DNA of 64,000 nucleotides, from the NCBI GenBank assembly GCA_028023455.1, contig JAQFVV010000141.1, forward strand, positions 1,436,056-1,500,055. Reading direction: 5' to 3'. The position numbers were made by a program, and so were the translations under genes. Source of the stretch: Epiperipatus broadwayi. Its lineage: Eukaryota; Onychophora; Udeonychophora; Euonychophora; Peripatidae. The notes beneath the pieces were generated by a model, which did not search any database, was not told the DNA's origin, and saw only the letters and a list, made by a program, of their open reading frames with translations. Below, piece after piece: positions 13,805-26,725 of the stretch; the stretch's first letter is position 1, and each line of letters opens with the position of its first letter.

Positions 13805-14643
13805 AAATATTATAGACAACTACATTAATAAATATTTAATTTATTACATCGAATCGATTTTCGTTCAAAATGAACCTTTTCAAGATGTTAGAATAAATCA
13901 AAAGGTCACGCGATTTATATTAACGTAGCACACACTTATTATTCAAATTAAATCCTAAAAATTATTAAAAATTTTTATATTTAACTGACGACTTTCAACT
14001 CAAATTCACGGATTCCTAGTGCAAAATTCAAAAACTTAGCATCCTTTAACCTTAATAATAAAGGGTTCATATGAAATATTATTGAAGAATATTTTAGAAA
14101 TGCTTTTAAATTAGAACGTCATATTAATATTAACGAAGAAATGACTTTAGACTACTAAAGAAAAATGCAAGTTTTATATAATTCAGTGGATATAATATCT
14201 TTTAGTTTATTTAAAGATTTTTATAAACAAGATTAAGAAAACTGCTATATTGAATATATGCCATCTGATTTCTTTTAACTCTACAGACATTTGGTGTCAT
14301 CCGTGTCTTCTGATTGTTGATGGTAAATTTTATAAACTGTGTCCTTGATTTGTCATAATTTTTATGAAGCCTTTATTATTAAGATTAAAGGATGCTAAGT
14401 TTCTGAATTTAGCACCAGGAATCCGTGAATTTGAGTTGAAAGTCGTCAGTTAAACATAAAATTTTTTAATAATTTTTAGGATTTAATTTGAACAATAAGT
14501 GTGTGCTACGTTAATATAAATCGCGTGACTTTTTGATTTATTCTAACATCTTGAAATATCTTGAAAAGGTTCATTTTGAACGAAAATCGATTCGATGTAA
14601 TAAATTAAATATTTATTAATGTAGTTGTCTATAATATTTGTTT
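13801..14643. mobile_element. Foldback element with ~255-275-bp inverted arms
   Basis: The left arm (13801-14054) and right arm (14370-14643) are reverse complements over almost their whole length. Matching outer ends are aaacaaatattatagacaac and its complement, and matching inner ends are at ccttaataataaagg. About 315 bp of unique DNA separates the arms. The element starts at the end of a (TA)n array, and another TA array lies 55 bp to its right. No ORF is intact; the spacer reads as broken open frames. PLEs in this window also carry inverted terminal copies and sit in TA arrays, so an internally deleted PLE is possible. A foldback DNA transposon is the alternative. Confidence 0.75.
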
Positions 14644-14699
14644 ATATTTTTATTAAAGTATTTTATTAAGGCAACATAATGGATTCTAATTCCATCATA

Positions 14700-14742
<43 letters not shown>

Positions 14743-14754
14743 ATATATATAGAT

Positions 14755-14786
<32 letters not shown>
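14700..14786. repeat. (TA)n array with palindromic ends
   Basis: An imperfect TA array broken by GATATATATAGATATC near 14740-14758. Its ends are mirror images (ccatcatatgat on the left, accatatgatgatg on the right), so the whole tract can fold into one hairpin. Confidence 0.85.
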
Positions 14787-14788
<2 letters not shown>

Positions 14789-14799
14789 ATATGATGATG

Positions 14800-16512
14800 T
14801 GAATAAGACTAAGTAGTTGGATGATTTGAATTCTATGTGTCAAACAACTTACAACAAGTCATATCCTAAGTTTATGATTCAATATCCCATTTGGGTGTGT
14901 CAGATAATACCGAATCAGGATTGGCATATAACCAATAAAGCACATATCACTACTGTCAGACCTAAGCCTTTGAATAGGATGCTAAAGATATCACAATGAA
15001 ATGCCCAGTTCCAAATCACATCTACTTTTAGTATGCTAGCTCATAATTTACTTAATCCTAAAATCAAAAAAGCAACTGCAGTCATACAAAACATCATAGA
15101 AGATTACACAGGAAAATTAAAACTGAAAATCAATATCAATAAGTCAGCTGCTTGGACAGTTTTTATAGGAAAAATAAACAAACCGATTCATGAAGAAAAG
15201 CCAAGCAGTTTTCTAGGTTTCCCATTTAATCTGGTAATGAATCAAATGAGAACAAAAATACAAAACAAGCTCAAAGTAGAGCAGAAAGAATTACAGAACA
15301 TTATCCAGCTCATATCTATCAATATAAGTAAATGTATCACTTCAATCAACTCATAATGTCAAAAATCAACTACTACTGACCAATAATTAGGTTCATACAA
15401 CCATTTATAGCCCCGACTCATTTTGTAGCAAACTTCTATGGAACAGGAAAGTAGTTGCCATTTCAATAAAACAAACTTAACCAACCAACAAAATGGAATG
15501 GTCTGGGACTTCACTCTATATCAATGTTTCAGACACAAAAAAACAATAAATCTGCTAATAGCCATAATCAAAAGGTTTTCAGATATTGAATCAATATTGG
15601 AAATCACACCCACAGATCGACCACCACCTCCAAACAATTAGTTCTTTATGTTGCTTAAAAGCATTGGTGACATCAAAAACAAAGAAACACTGAAAAGCCC
15701 GATAAAATATACATATTGGCAGATATTTATTAACCAAAAACTACCTGAGAATAATCAAATATCTGTACTGGAAATTAATAATAGCCAATTACTTAAAAAA
15801 TTTAGAAAATAGTACCTGGAACCAAAATTTTATCATTAAAGTCAATTTAAAAGCATTACCTACAACTTACTTTATAAGATATAGAATATTCTATCTAAAT
15901 ACAGATCTCTTGGAATGCTGTGTCACAAGGATGAGGAAACACAGACCATTTCATATATAATTGTTTAGGGCTTGAAAAAGTAAGACAGATGATGGTTGGC
16001 AGATATAGGAAACATGGAACCACAATAGATGAGATACTGCAAACATTTAAAAATAATGGAATACCAACCATAAGGGCAACCACATAGAGTTTTGTGCATT
16101 ATGGTGTACCAGATGCACTTTTACACTAGGAAATCATACAAGAATGCACCATAACATCTATAAAAACAAATTGCAAAAATAAGTGAAAGAGACAGCCTTC
16201 TAGCACTGCTTGACATCTCTGCAGCAACATTGTCTCATTTTAAAATACAAGCCGCTTTGTAGTAAAGAACATAACAGAAAAAGACAAAAACAAGCATAGA
16301 ATTCAATGTTACAAAAATGATTCAAGCAAGAAGCAACAAGAGGGAACATTGAGAGTCAAATATGGGAAACAATCATAGAGGGAGATCTGAAATGCAAAGA
16401 GACTGTTTCAAACATACAGACTGTAATGGATTAACTATGTAACCATATGTATAACACTATGGATAACCTACAACCAATGTAACCACTTGTTTTTTAATAA
16501 AGTTATCTTTGC
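14800..16512 (+). pseudogene. LINE-like reverse transcriptase relic (3' part)
   Basis: Plus-strand open segments at 14817-14999, 15033-15356 and 15438-15641 look like the decayed palm-thumb part of a non-LTR reverse transcriptase. The main clue is the segment KLKININKSAAWTVFIG followed some 20 residues later by FLGF, the layout after the YADD box in many LINEs. Further on (about 16090-16170) a CxxxCxxC...HxxxHH-like cluster may be a C-terminal zinc finger. Stops and frameshifts are numerous. The sequence ends in a polyadenylation-like aataaa (16497-16502) and then a very long (TAA)n tail, as expected for a 5'-truncated LINE. The clade cannot be told. Confidence 0.45.
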
Positions 16513-16691
<179 letters not shown>

Positions 16692-16869
16692 GGATAATAA
16701 TTTACTTACATTGTTATCCTTTTTTATTTGTGCATATTAAATCCATCAATCGATTAATATTATTATTTCAATTACATTATAATAAAAACGGCACTATTTT
16801 TTTATTATTCATTCTTGGTACCAATAAACTATTTTACATTTTTCTCAAAAAGTCGAACTGTTTGGACTA

Positions 16870-16873
<4 letters not shown>

Positions 16874-16922
<49 letters not shown>
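16874..16922. repeat. (TA)n microsatellite
   Basis: About 24 TA units immediately left of the Penelope-like palindrome that begins near 16925. Confidence 0.95.
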
Positions 16923-16923
<1 letters not shown>

Positions 16924-17088
16924 CAGTAACAAACTATTATAAACAATCCTTAAATCCGCAGAAGTCCTTTCAGTTAATTTCTTAAACATGCCACAACTGC
17001 CATTAAACTAAAAAAAAAAAAAAGCGGAAGCAAACATCAATTCAAATCCCACAAATCTCATATTTAATGTTAGAAGCTTGTCTATTTA

Positions 17089-17400
17089 TTAAATGCATTT
17101 TATTCCTATGTATAAAAATGCCTCCTTAATTTTTCTTTTATTATGGTTTCTCTCTTCACGAAGAATTTTCACATTTTCAAAATCAAATTTAAACCTATAT
17201 TTACACATTTTTTCATCATCAAAGAAAACTGAAGGAATCATTAAATCGCCATTATTTTTACTTTTTACACACTTATATAACAATTCATACTCCCTCAATC
17301 TCTTCTCAACACTGCACCTAGATTCACCTATATATGATAGTATACAATCACAAAAAATTAATATATGACATTACTTTTCTGCTCGACAGGTATGACATAC
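17089..17400 (-). pseudogene. GIY-YIG endonuclease fragment (left arm)
   Basis: The minus-strand frame (open 17298-17089, with sequence readable from about 17400) contains SYIGESRCSVEKRLREYELL, preceded by a Cys-rich strand. This corresponds to the YIG half of the GIY-YIG nuclease fold and its Arg-containing helix (KRLREYE). In PLEs this domain lies C-terminal to the reverse transcriptase and nicks target DNA. About 90 residues remain and no reverse transcriptase is attached. Confidence 0.65.
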
Positions 17401-17499
17401 TTAGAATTATTGACTAATTTATTTATATTGTGTGGGACATAGAATGAAAAATTAAACATATTCTTAATGCTTCATTCTATGTTCTAAACAATATTAATA

Positions 17500-17835
17500 A
17501 ATTAGTCAATAATTCTAAGGATGTCATATCTGTCAAGCAGAAAAGTAATGTCATATATCAAATTTTTTGTGATTATATACAATCATATATAGGTGAATCT
17601 AGGTGCAGTGTTGAGAAGAGATTGAGGGAGTATGAATTGTTATACAAGCATGTAAAAAGTAAAAATAGTGATGATTTAATATCTCCTTCAGTTTTATTTG
17701 ATCACAAGAAAAACATGTAAATATAAATTTAAATTTGATTTTGAAAATGTGAAAATTCATTAGGAAGTGAGAAACCATAGTAAAAGAAATATTAAGGAGG
17801 CAATTTTTATAAATAGGAATAAAAGGAATTTAATA
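17500..17835 (+). pseudogene. GIY-YIG endonuclease fragment (right arm)
   Basis: The mirror copy of the left-arm fragment reads VIYQIFCDYIQSYIGES and then the same RLREYE helix, giving both halves of the GIY-YIG motif with the first Tyr, the second Tyr and the Arg present. It is interrupted by stops from about 17718 on. It is slightly diverged from the left arm, so the inversion is not very recent. Confidence 0.65.
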
Positions 17836-17940
17836 AATTGACATGCTGCTAACATTAAAATATGAGATTCATGGGACTTGAATTGATAACATTTTCTTCT
17901 GCTTTGTTTTTTTTTTTGTATTTAATGGCAGATATAAATG

Positions 17941-19176
17941 TACTACATTAGTAATGGAAGTAGGGTCTGAGCATTAGAATACCCATACACACCAATTAAA
18001 AATATTGTACACAAATACACATATAATAAACTGATGTATTTTTTTTTATTTTTTATTGTTTTGTATATTTTCAGTATATGTCATTTTATATATTTTGCCT
18101 TTCACTGAAAAATTCAAATAGAGAAAAGGGAACCTTTATTGAACAAAGGAATCACATGTTGGAACATATTAGTAAATTAAATAACTAAAGTAATTGTTCC
18201 AACATACTTGTATATTTTTTATTTTTCAAATTATTTTACTAAAAACCATAATCTTATTTTGTAATCAAAAATGTTAACTGCTTTGGTAAAAAAACTAATC
18301 AAAAAGCAAAATGTTTGATAATGAATGTTAGAATTAAAATGTTATTTTTTTTTAATAAAATAAAATTATTTTGAATTAATATCTGTAATCATGTGGTCTG
18401 AGTATTCAAGATGGAAACTAAACATATCAAACCTTACTATGTAGAACTTAATTGAAAAAATAGAAAGGAATATAGATAACCTAAATGATAAGCTAAATTA
18501 AATGGGTTGCTGATTCACACTTCCCAGGAGGTGGATACTTGAATTGGTTCTGTATGACTAAGGTTGATAAGTTTTAGTCAGTGCTGTGAGATTCAGTCTT
18601 TCTTTGGCTTTTATTCTGGCCAAGTTATTTACTACTTTGGCTTCAGAATTTTTCAATCATCTAGCCACTTAGAGATTAATTTATGGAATAGACTATTGCT
18701 GATATTTCTAAGAAGAAATCCATTACACAGTTCTTTTAAAAATTCTTGTTTTTTTAAGGATTTAATGAACCTTTCAAGATAGCAGATGAACATTTAATAA
18801 TAACTATTGCATTATACCAGACAGAAAATATGGAGAAATCTACCAGAATATGGGATAGAAAACTAGCCGGTGCATCAACCCTTTCTCTGTCCAAATTGCC
18901 AAGATGTGATCATGCCAGTTCTAGCAAGCCATGATGATGACAAAAGCTGTTTTGCCTATGCCTGAATGAGATTAAATCCTCACTGCAGAGCCATTTGACT
19001 TGAAGCCCACTCAAAAGCCCAGTCAGGAGAAGATGAAGACACCTACACAAGTTTCTTTTAAAAATATGTTATTAATATTGAATTAATTAATTCTGATATT
19101 TCTGATAATTAGAGAATATATTATTTTTTCTTCTTATTATTAATCATTTAAAAAAAAAATAAAAAGAGAGTTGTCT
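17941..19176. other. AT-rich DNA with a less AT-rich patch
   Basis: No gene recognised. The 18540-19050 portion has more balanced composition and reads like an old interspersed repeat, but no second copy was found in this window. Confidence 0.35.

Positions 19177-19233
<57 letters not shown>
19177..19233. repeat. (CA)n(TA)n compound microsatellite
   Basis: About 12 CA units run straight into about 16 TA units. Confidence 0.95.
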
Positions 19234-19238
<5 letters not shown>

Positions 19239-19848
19239 ACATAAAACATGATGCAGCTTTTTCTTAAATCTTTTAATTCATTTTCTATCCCAAATTTTAG
19301 TATTTTCAGCAAAGGTTGAAATTAGTTTTTTTTGTTGCTTCTTGTTTTTCTTCTTGTTGAAAATTGTCATACATAAATATACTAGTGTATATATGTGCAC
19401 ATACACTTGCAATATTCGGTAAATACAACACCTCATGTTGAGTGTCTAAAATGTATTTATCCGTATATCTTTTTAAGTTATTTTTTTGTCACTGCGGCAT
19501 CTTATGATGAGTGTCAAAGGGTTTATTTATTGTAAATTTTACATAGGCAATTCCACTAATAACTTTACATTTAGAATAGTAATGAGTGTATAATTGTGAT
19601 GCATGTATATACGTGTATAATAATTTTTCTATGGTAAAAGGCAAATAGATACAGCACCTCATATTGTGTACTATATGGTATCTGAGCTAACACAACATTA
19701 TTGACATGTTGTAAAATACGAAATTAATGAAATATTTTATAGTGCAAATATATGTATACATATTTTTTATTATATTTCCTATCAATAAAAAAGGTTTTAA
19801 AGTCCTGGGTAGAAGTGTCTGCCTATATAACCGAAAATCTCTTATCTG

Positions 19849-19850
<2 letters not shown>

Positions 19851-19909
<59 letters not shown>

Positions 19910-19916
19910 TGTGATT

Positions 19917-19950
<34 letters not shown>

Positions 19951-19957
19951 AATCACA
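19851..19957. repeat. (TA)n arrays around a palindrome
   Basis: A ~28-unit TA array (19851-19907) is followed by tgtgatttga, a second TA array (about 19919-19948) and tcaaatcaca. The last three parts make a perfect inverted repeat around the second array, so 19909-19957 can form a hairpin. Confidence 0.9.
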
Positions 19958-20096
19958 CAAAGTATAACTCTTATTTCTACAGGGTAAAAAGCTCAGACAA
20001 CTTCCATTCATTATGAAACATTGTAAATAGCATTAGGGATTTATTATTTTTCTTATTCATTTAAAATTGTATTTATATTTTATCTATTTCAAAGCA

Positions 20097-20100
<4 letters not shown>

Positions 20101-20150
<50 letters not shown>
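20101..20150. repeat. (TA)n microsatellite
   Basis: 25 AT units. Confidence 0.95.
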
Positions 20151-20153
<3 letters not shown>

Positions 20154-20770
20154 TTTGTGATAATAATTCATTTATTTATTTTTATTATATCATTTTCAGT
20201 ATGAAACGGTGGTGGGTATCTGGGATTAAATAAATACTTGATCATGATATTAAATTTGTTTTGTTTTTGTATTATTATTTATTTGATAAATTGTTCTCTT
20301 TTCTTATCAATCATGTACCTATTATAACCATTTAACTTACCCATTGAAGACCCTGGATGTAGAGTGTATTGAGCTAGCCACATGGGATATCACTCTACCT
20401 GGGTGATAAATCTTATTCTCATGCTCCACTGTACATATAGTATTACATATCCTTCTAGGAAGGGAGAAATTAATTTTTATTTCTTTCTAGGAGTGGCATG
20501 TCAAAGCTTTTGAAAATGACTTTTCTAAGATGTGTACTTACCATAGGTCCTAAACATTTGGGCATTCTAGAAGGATATTAACTAAAGGGGAATTTAATTG
20601 GCAGAGTCCTGTCAATTCACTCTTTCTATCAGTTTAGCTGGAAGTACCAATATATACGAGTACAGACAATTAGATAAATTAGTATCGATTTCTTTCCCTA
20701 TTAAATCTTGATCACTTCATACTCAGTGCAAGATTAGGAGCAGAATTCTGCAGGGAAGTATGGTCCAGTA
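20151..20770. other. Non-coding, possibly old repeat
   Basis: The 20330-20560 portion has more balanced composition but no recognisable ORF or Pol III promoter. It ends in agtaca at the next TA array, which could be the ACA terminus of another element abutting that array. Confidence 0.3.
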
Positions 20771-20795
20771 CAATATATATATATTGTAATGGAAC

Positions 20796-20878
<83 letters not shown>
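20796..20878. repeat. (TA)n microsatellite
   Basis: About 41 TA units lying 11 bases inside the LTR terminus, after TGTAATGGAACG. Confidence 0.95.
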
Positions 20879-20881
<3 letters not shown>

Positions 20882-20904
20882 GTATTTTGCTGACCACATT
20901 GTGA

Positions 20905-21362
20905 CATTAAATGTAATGGAACGTCAACATATGAAAAGAAAATAATGGTCCAAATGTTGGATGACAAATATAATGGAATATATGTAATCTAAATGATCTC
21001 AAACACAAATACACATATGAAGAAAGAAGGCCTCAAATGTTGGTTCCACAATGTAATGGAATGCCTATCCACAATTGAAATGGCCCAATCATTGGGAAAG
21101 CCAAATGTAGTGGAATTACGATTGCTATATCCTCATAAACAAATCATAATGAATCAAATCTCACATTTTAGGCATCAAATATAATGAAACGACTAGCAAC
21201 AGTCCTTAATTAATCATGTCTGCATGTTGATGGTGCCAAATGTAGTAGAGCATATTTATCATCCAATTTAAATAATAGAAACATAGCACATCTTACACAT
21301 AAAGAAACATCTTAATAATCTAAGTGAATCCCATTGTTGAGAAAGCCAAATATAATAGATTG
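20905..21362 (+). repeat. Iterated CCAAATGTAATGGAACG modules
   Basis: Seven degenerate copies of a module like gccaaatgtaatggaacg occur at about 20909, 20965, 21047, 21101, 21175, 21235 and 21345, with spacers of roughly 50-110 bp. With the LTR terminus itself at 20785 this makes eight. In the element's sense (minus strand) each module reads CGTTCCATTACATTTGGC, which is the family 2 LTR end plus the start of the presumed primer-binding site. Confidence 0.75.
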
Positions 21363-22252
21363 TATAATTTAAATGAAGAAAGATAAAATTATTCCAATTA
21401 TGTTTAAATAAATTGTTTATATACCCTTCCAACTAGCTATACATGAAATAAATCCAAAATCATACAGAGCAATAATGAGACCTATTATTATAATTTATTC
21501 TTAGGATTGATATTACTAACTAACAAAATATATATCAGAAACAAAGGGAATTCTATTGAATATAATATACCCATCCAATAAGTAAACTTGTGTATATCTA
21601 AACATATCAATGAACAATAATGTGTGTAAGTGACCTAAAGATTAAATAATAAGTGAAAAATGAAGTTATTCTCCATGAAATTGTGAATTCAATTAATTTC
21701 ATAATAACTCTGGCACTAAAAGAAAAATAAGAATAAAATACTAATACCCTTCCAAATAAATTACAAAGGCATTACTTATAAAACAAATAGTACTTCCTTT
21801 ATTTCTATATTATGATTTGATTTTAGGTAGTATCAGGTTTTAAATAGTTTTCAAATACAAACCCAAATACAAAAAATATATACATATATACTTGCAATAA
21901 CTATATATATATTAAATATATAAAGACATATTTGTGCTTAACAAGTATACACTAATATAAATACAAATCAATATTTATATTTTACAAATATTTAAAATTA
22001 AAAAATAAATAAATAAGTAAATAAAAGTATATTATATACTGCAAATATATGAATCATTGTTTAGGTCTGCACAAGAATTACCATATAAAGTGAAGATGAA
22101 AATAGATAAATAGATAAGTGAATAATTGACTGGTAAAATATTGTAAGTTAATAAAATAGATAATAGATAATAAATATTGTTTAAAAAATTAAGTTATATA
22201 AATAATAAAACTTTTGATAATTTAATTTGTGAATATAAATTTCACTTATTAA

Positions 22253-22271
22253 TATATATATATATATATAT
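22253..22271. repeat. Short (TA)n
   Basis: About 9 TA units in AT-rich DNA. Confidence 0.8.
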
Positions 22272-25092
22272 TCTAACCCAATAAATTTTGTAATAACCTC
22301 TGTTTCTTCTGTAATTATCTATTAGTCTAGTTTGCACTTAGACACTAATCATACTCTGAGCTGTATTAGGTTATGTTGTCTGCACTTGTTGACACCAATT
22401 TTTCTGGTTGGAAATTAAGGCAACCAAAATAAAGCAACATATCCATTAATTTTCCAATATGATCTAAAATACTTTTCACATAATACAATTGTACATTCAA
22501 TTCTCTTAAGCCATGCCACGATTGTAATAACAACAATAATTGATCACTTATTAATTTAAAGAATAATTATAATAATATTAATCTCAGGGTTCTTTGTTTC
22601 ATGTAAGGAAATGCTCGGCAGTATTGTGTTGTCGCATATGACTGGCATTCTGATCGGATATAGGAAACATTTATTTTACTTAAATTCAATGTGTCTTCAT
22701 CTCTCATATCAACTGCTATATTATTTAAAGAGATGATAATTCTATTCAATAATGACGTATAATTTTGAATAACACAGCCCTTTTTTCCAGAATCTCAGTC
22801 AGAATAATAAAAAGACAAGGGTGCTTTTTGTGTCCTTCCATCATCCATGACAACACAATAATATAACTAAGATTTATTACTTAGACAATTTAACTAAATG
22901 GGAATGGAATAATGTGCAACCAAAGTTAATGGTTTGGGAATAAATTCATTTTTTTTTTTTTTTTTTACACAAAGGTGGATGTTTAGTCTTATTTTCAACT
23001 CCCTAAATAATTATCATTAAACTAAAATATAATGACATATTCCGATCTGCTCAACTTTATTTATCTGGTATATTAAGTTTTTAAGAATTTGGAATGATTT
23101 CGGACTCAAGAAAAGGTTTGCAAATATTGTGCAAACACTTATATTTAGCATATAAAAACAAAAAAATGAATCTACAACAAATTTTAACAAGACTATAATT
23201 TATTATTATCACAAAAAAAAAATATATGAACATTTATTCAATAATCCCATAGTAATACAAAAATATAAAATATAACTGACATTAATCTGTATACTCTTTT
23301 GGTTATGGACTAGAGGTTACTACTTCTCCTGTATGCAATCATATGGATTGATTAACTAAAAGTACATTTCATTACCAATACATTGTTTATTAAATTTTGG
23401 TAACCTTGTAGAAGCTTTTATTCAAAATTATTGACTAACTATTTCTGTTTTTTTTTTTTTTTTTAAAAATGATTAATCCCATCATATGCAATACGCAAAA
23501 TATTAAATTTATTTCTAATACATTTACTTTATTTATGGTCTTTAATGGGATAACCTATTCTAATTATAGGCCAGTTATCAGAAGTTACACTTACCATCTT
23601 ACATTTAACTTAATGCTAACTTAAGTTATGATACAAATTTTATTCATACGTATAATTTTAAATATGAGTATTATTTAATTACTAACCAGAATTAAATATT
23701 GCATTTGAATATTCCTTCAGTAAATAAGCGTTTTAAATTACGCAATTTTAATTACTTTCTCCATTGATTTACTTGTCAAATACTAGCAATATTTAGCAGC
23801 ACAATACAGATATTGATCTTAGTTACTAACGCACTATTTATACTAAAGTGGATCTTGAGGAACTAACACCTCCAATATAACCTTTATCTTGCCCGAACTT
23901 TCAAAATTAAGCACAATAATCAACACCTTCCATGGTGGAGCTATCTTTATTTTCACATGAGGAATATGTAATAACCACGAAGGTCTGTAAAGTAATCTAC
24001 TACATTAAAATATTTTGGTGGTTTCTTGCCTCTTACTTGGCATACAACGAACACACACCAAATACAATCCTCTCCTGGGATTTAAACTAATGAAGCATAC
24101 TAAATGCTAGATAAATTCTTGATCGTCCTATCTATGAGAATCGATCACTTGGGGTATAAACATACCCGAACATTATATTTAAAATCTTCCTCTCATGGAA
24201 AACAAAGCTTTTGGGGAGATCATTTTTCATCCCACAAAATAAATACATTATAATTATTCTATGTGAATATTAAGCATATACCAATGCTATATCTGGGCAG
24301 GATAAGTAAATACACTGATTATAATAAACTTATGTTACCGTGTATACTTTGATCAACATCTGAAATCAATGGACATCATAGAATAAAAGTATAATAATTT
24401 TAATTGTAATAAAGGAACATTCAAAAATAGTTGGTAGCATACTATCTTAAACTAAATAAAGTGTATGTGTTATTTAAGAATAATTAGGAATAAATTCCTC
24501 AATTAATACAGTATAAATTCGTTTCAAAACTTTAACAAGAAATATTTTGTTATAGCATTTTTTTTTTTTTTTTTTAGTTACTTCTGATAATTTTCAATAT
24601 TTATTTTACCCCTTAAATATCTAAATATTTTTCTTTTACGTATCTAACATACAAAATTTCTACCTACAATGGTATGTAATAATTAAAACATATTTTATAG
24701 ATTTTTTCTTTCGTGTTAAATATCAACTTAACCTATAAAAATTATATTAAAACATACCTTTATCATTACAAGGCTATTAAATATCACTTGACCATACAGA
24801 CTTTAACCTATGTGATATAACAAAAAAAATACATATCATTTATAACTTAGTTTTAAACAATCATTAATTAACAAGTGCATACTCTCTCATTAGAAAATGT
24901 TTTTCTGTTGAACAATTGAAGAGCTTTATCCATTCGTATTTCACGAAGCAAGTTTAAAAACAATAAACACATTTTTATCACTTCCTTTAAATAAAAGTGT
25001 TCTTTTATTTTGTGCTTCTATAAAAATTAGATAAAGAAACATATAGCATAATTGAAGATTAATTCTTACTTGAATTAAACTGCTACAATTTT
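22272..25092. other. AT-rich DNA, nothing recognised
   Basis: Contains poly-T tracts near 22950, 23450 and 24560, and short chance frames. No element boundary, RNA gene or coding sequence was found, although this stretch lies between the two halves of the split LTR. Confidence 0.4.
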
Positions 25093-26604
25093 GGGATCCA
25101 AAGAAAATAAAATATACATATTCTAACATAATGAACAGTTGACGATAGACGATAAACATACACAATTCTTTTCTTTTTTATTATTGACGATACGTACAAT
25201 TCATATTAGCTAGCTTACTTATGGACGGAAAGGCGCAATTTTTCCGAGATTATTCTGATAATAATTGCAGCTGATTTACATGTATAGGAAGTTTTACTAA
25301 CTCCAACTGATGTGTAATATAATATATCATTTATTTTATCATTAAGTCACTAAGATATTTGGTTTTGTTCATACTTTAGGAATTATACATTTTTTTTAAC
25401 GGTAACTTCTTCGTAAGAATGCCCCTATATAACTCTTCCTATATTTACTCTGAGAAAGTTTATATTTTTTCTTTTCCAAAAAAAATATACAGGTGCATAA
25501 TTTAATCTTATTTATCATTATTATTATTTCCAGACAATTCTTCATGAATAAAACATATTTTAACGTATGTAACTACATTACTTGTAAAGGCAGACAATAT
25601 TGAGAAAGAGCGCGAAAATGTTTCTAGTTGATTTTCCTTGGTTTCAAAATATTTCTTTCAATTATTATCTTTTTTCTTTCTATACCAAGAAAATATCAAT
25701 AAATGACATAAAGTTAATAAATAATTAATCTTTTCTTGGAAATCGCTTCTTTTCCTTAATTTAGATATAATATAATTTTTCGTGATTCTTTTAGTTACAT
25801 CTGTCATTTTTGAACTTTAGCGTGAGACAATAAATTTTTAAGTATAAAAGGTTTTTAAATAGGCAGATGGCACAGGAAATCAGGATATCTTATCAAAAAA
25901 TTTTAGCCACACATTATATTATTAAAATTTTACTTTGATTATATTTATTTCTGCAAAATAAAATGAAAAAATTGAGTTACCAAATTTCAGCACTGTTCCT
26001 TCCATGAAAACTAAAAGCAGACTATATTTTTCAAAGTCAAAATGATCTTGACTTTAGCGACCTCTTACAGAAAAATAATCATTTGATTATAACATAAACA
26101 AAAGAAAGGAAAAACCTATTACAATCATATAGTTTTAGTATTATTTAAATAGATTACAAAGTGATTTGACAATAAAAAGAAAATAAGAATAAATACATTA
26201 AATTAACAATCAGTGATGTATAATTCTTTAAACATTATTTTTTTCTTTTTTTTTTCTTTTTTACAAAAAGAAATTACCAGAAGTTATTGTGCTTTATGAT
26301 AAGACACTCATCCACTCTCCCCTCTACCCATCCAAAATCAATTACTGTTTAGCTTTTATACCATATTAATTTGCTCTAATTATTAATATCTCAATTAAAT
26401 TATTCATATTCTCTCTTTAAAAATGACATTGAGTTATTAAATCTATTAGTTATTCACCCAAAACATGCCAAAGTGAGTGAATAGCATACTTTATTAATCA
26501 ATTATTACTATTGTTATTTTATCTTTTTATTTCTTTAAAGAATAGCATTGTTTTCCTGCAGAAATAATGCCAAGTAAACCAAGTGTCAATAACACTAGGT
26601 TACA
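25093..26604 (-). repeat. Gypsy element terminal direct repeat (left, 3' end)
   Basis: About 1512 bp nearly identical, at a constant 5070-bp offset, to 30163-31674. On the minus strand, the coding strand of the enclosed gag, it begins TGTAACCTAG. Just before that start lies aacggtgggagaat, a purine-rich tract placed where a polypurine tract should be. It ends ...GGATCCCA, giving TG...CA termini. I read it as the 3' LTR. Part of it (25772-26082) also recurs at 29850-30160, which complicates the 5' side. Confidence 0.75.
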
Positions 26605-26625
26605 ATTCTCCCACCGTTATAATAA
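26605..26625 (-). promoter_or_regulatory. Polypurine tract of Gypsy element
   Basis: The minus strand reads ataacggtgggagaat just upstream of the 3' LTR start TGTAACC. This is the expected place for the plus-strand DNA primer of an LTR retrotransposon. Family 2 has a similar cggtgga-ttagaggg tract at the same position. Confidence 0.55.
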
Positions 26626-26725
26626 ATAAAAAATAAAATAATATATGCATTTTTAACACTTCTTATGGTATTACTAAGTTTATATCCTACTTCTTTCTTA
26701 TGTCAATAAATACAGTTTTAAGGAT

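Larger units (their letters stand above)
16925..17940. mobile_element. Penelope-like element palindrome (head-to-head GIY-YIG fragments)
   Basis: Arms at about 16997-17448 and 17471-17931 are reverse complements with a 22-bp loop. Each arm carries the end of the same reading frame, both pointing outwards. Beyond the left arm, 16925-16996 is shared with the palindrome at 51620-52055 (a cttaaatcc-cagaagt block and a gcggaagcaaac block), so these are members of one family. PLEs are known for terminal repeats in direct and inverted orientation, and this looks like two element ends joined head to head next to a (TA)n array. Confidence 0.8.
20785..21965 (+). mobile_element. Family 2 LTR, old copy, left half
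   Basis: Begins TGTAATGGAACG directly after a short TA array (20772-20784) and is colinear, at perhaps 75-80% identity by eye, with the left part of the LTRs at 37924-39846 and 43094-44928. Similarity is clear from about 21350 (aatttaaatgaagaaagat) to about 21950 (aaagacatatttgtgcttaac). The match then stops. The missing right half of this LTR appears at 31743-32725 in the same orientation, so this may be one LTR split by later insertion. Confidence 0.75.

Noticed and set aside
19823-20011. Open frames made of Tyr-Ile repeats over (TA)n arrays, here and at 20712-20967, 31597-31782 and 44924-45202
   Set aside because: They are translations of TA repeats and carry no coding evidence.
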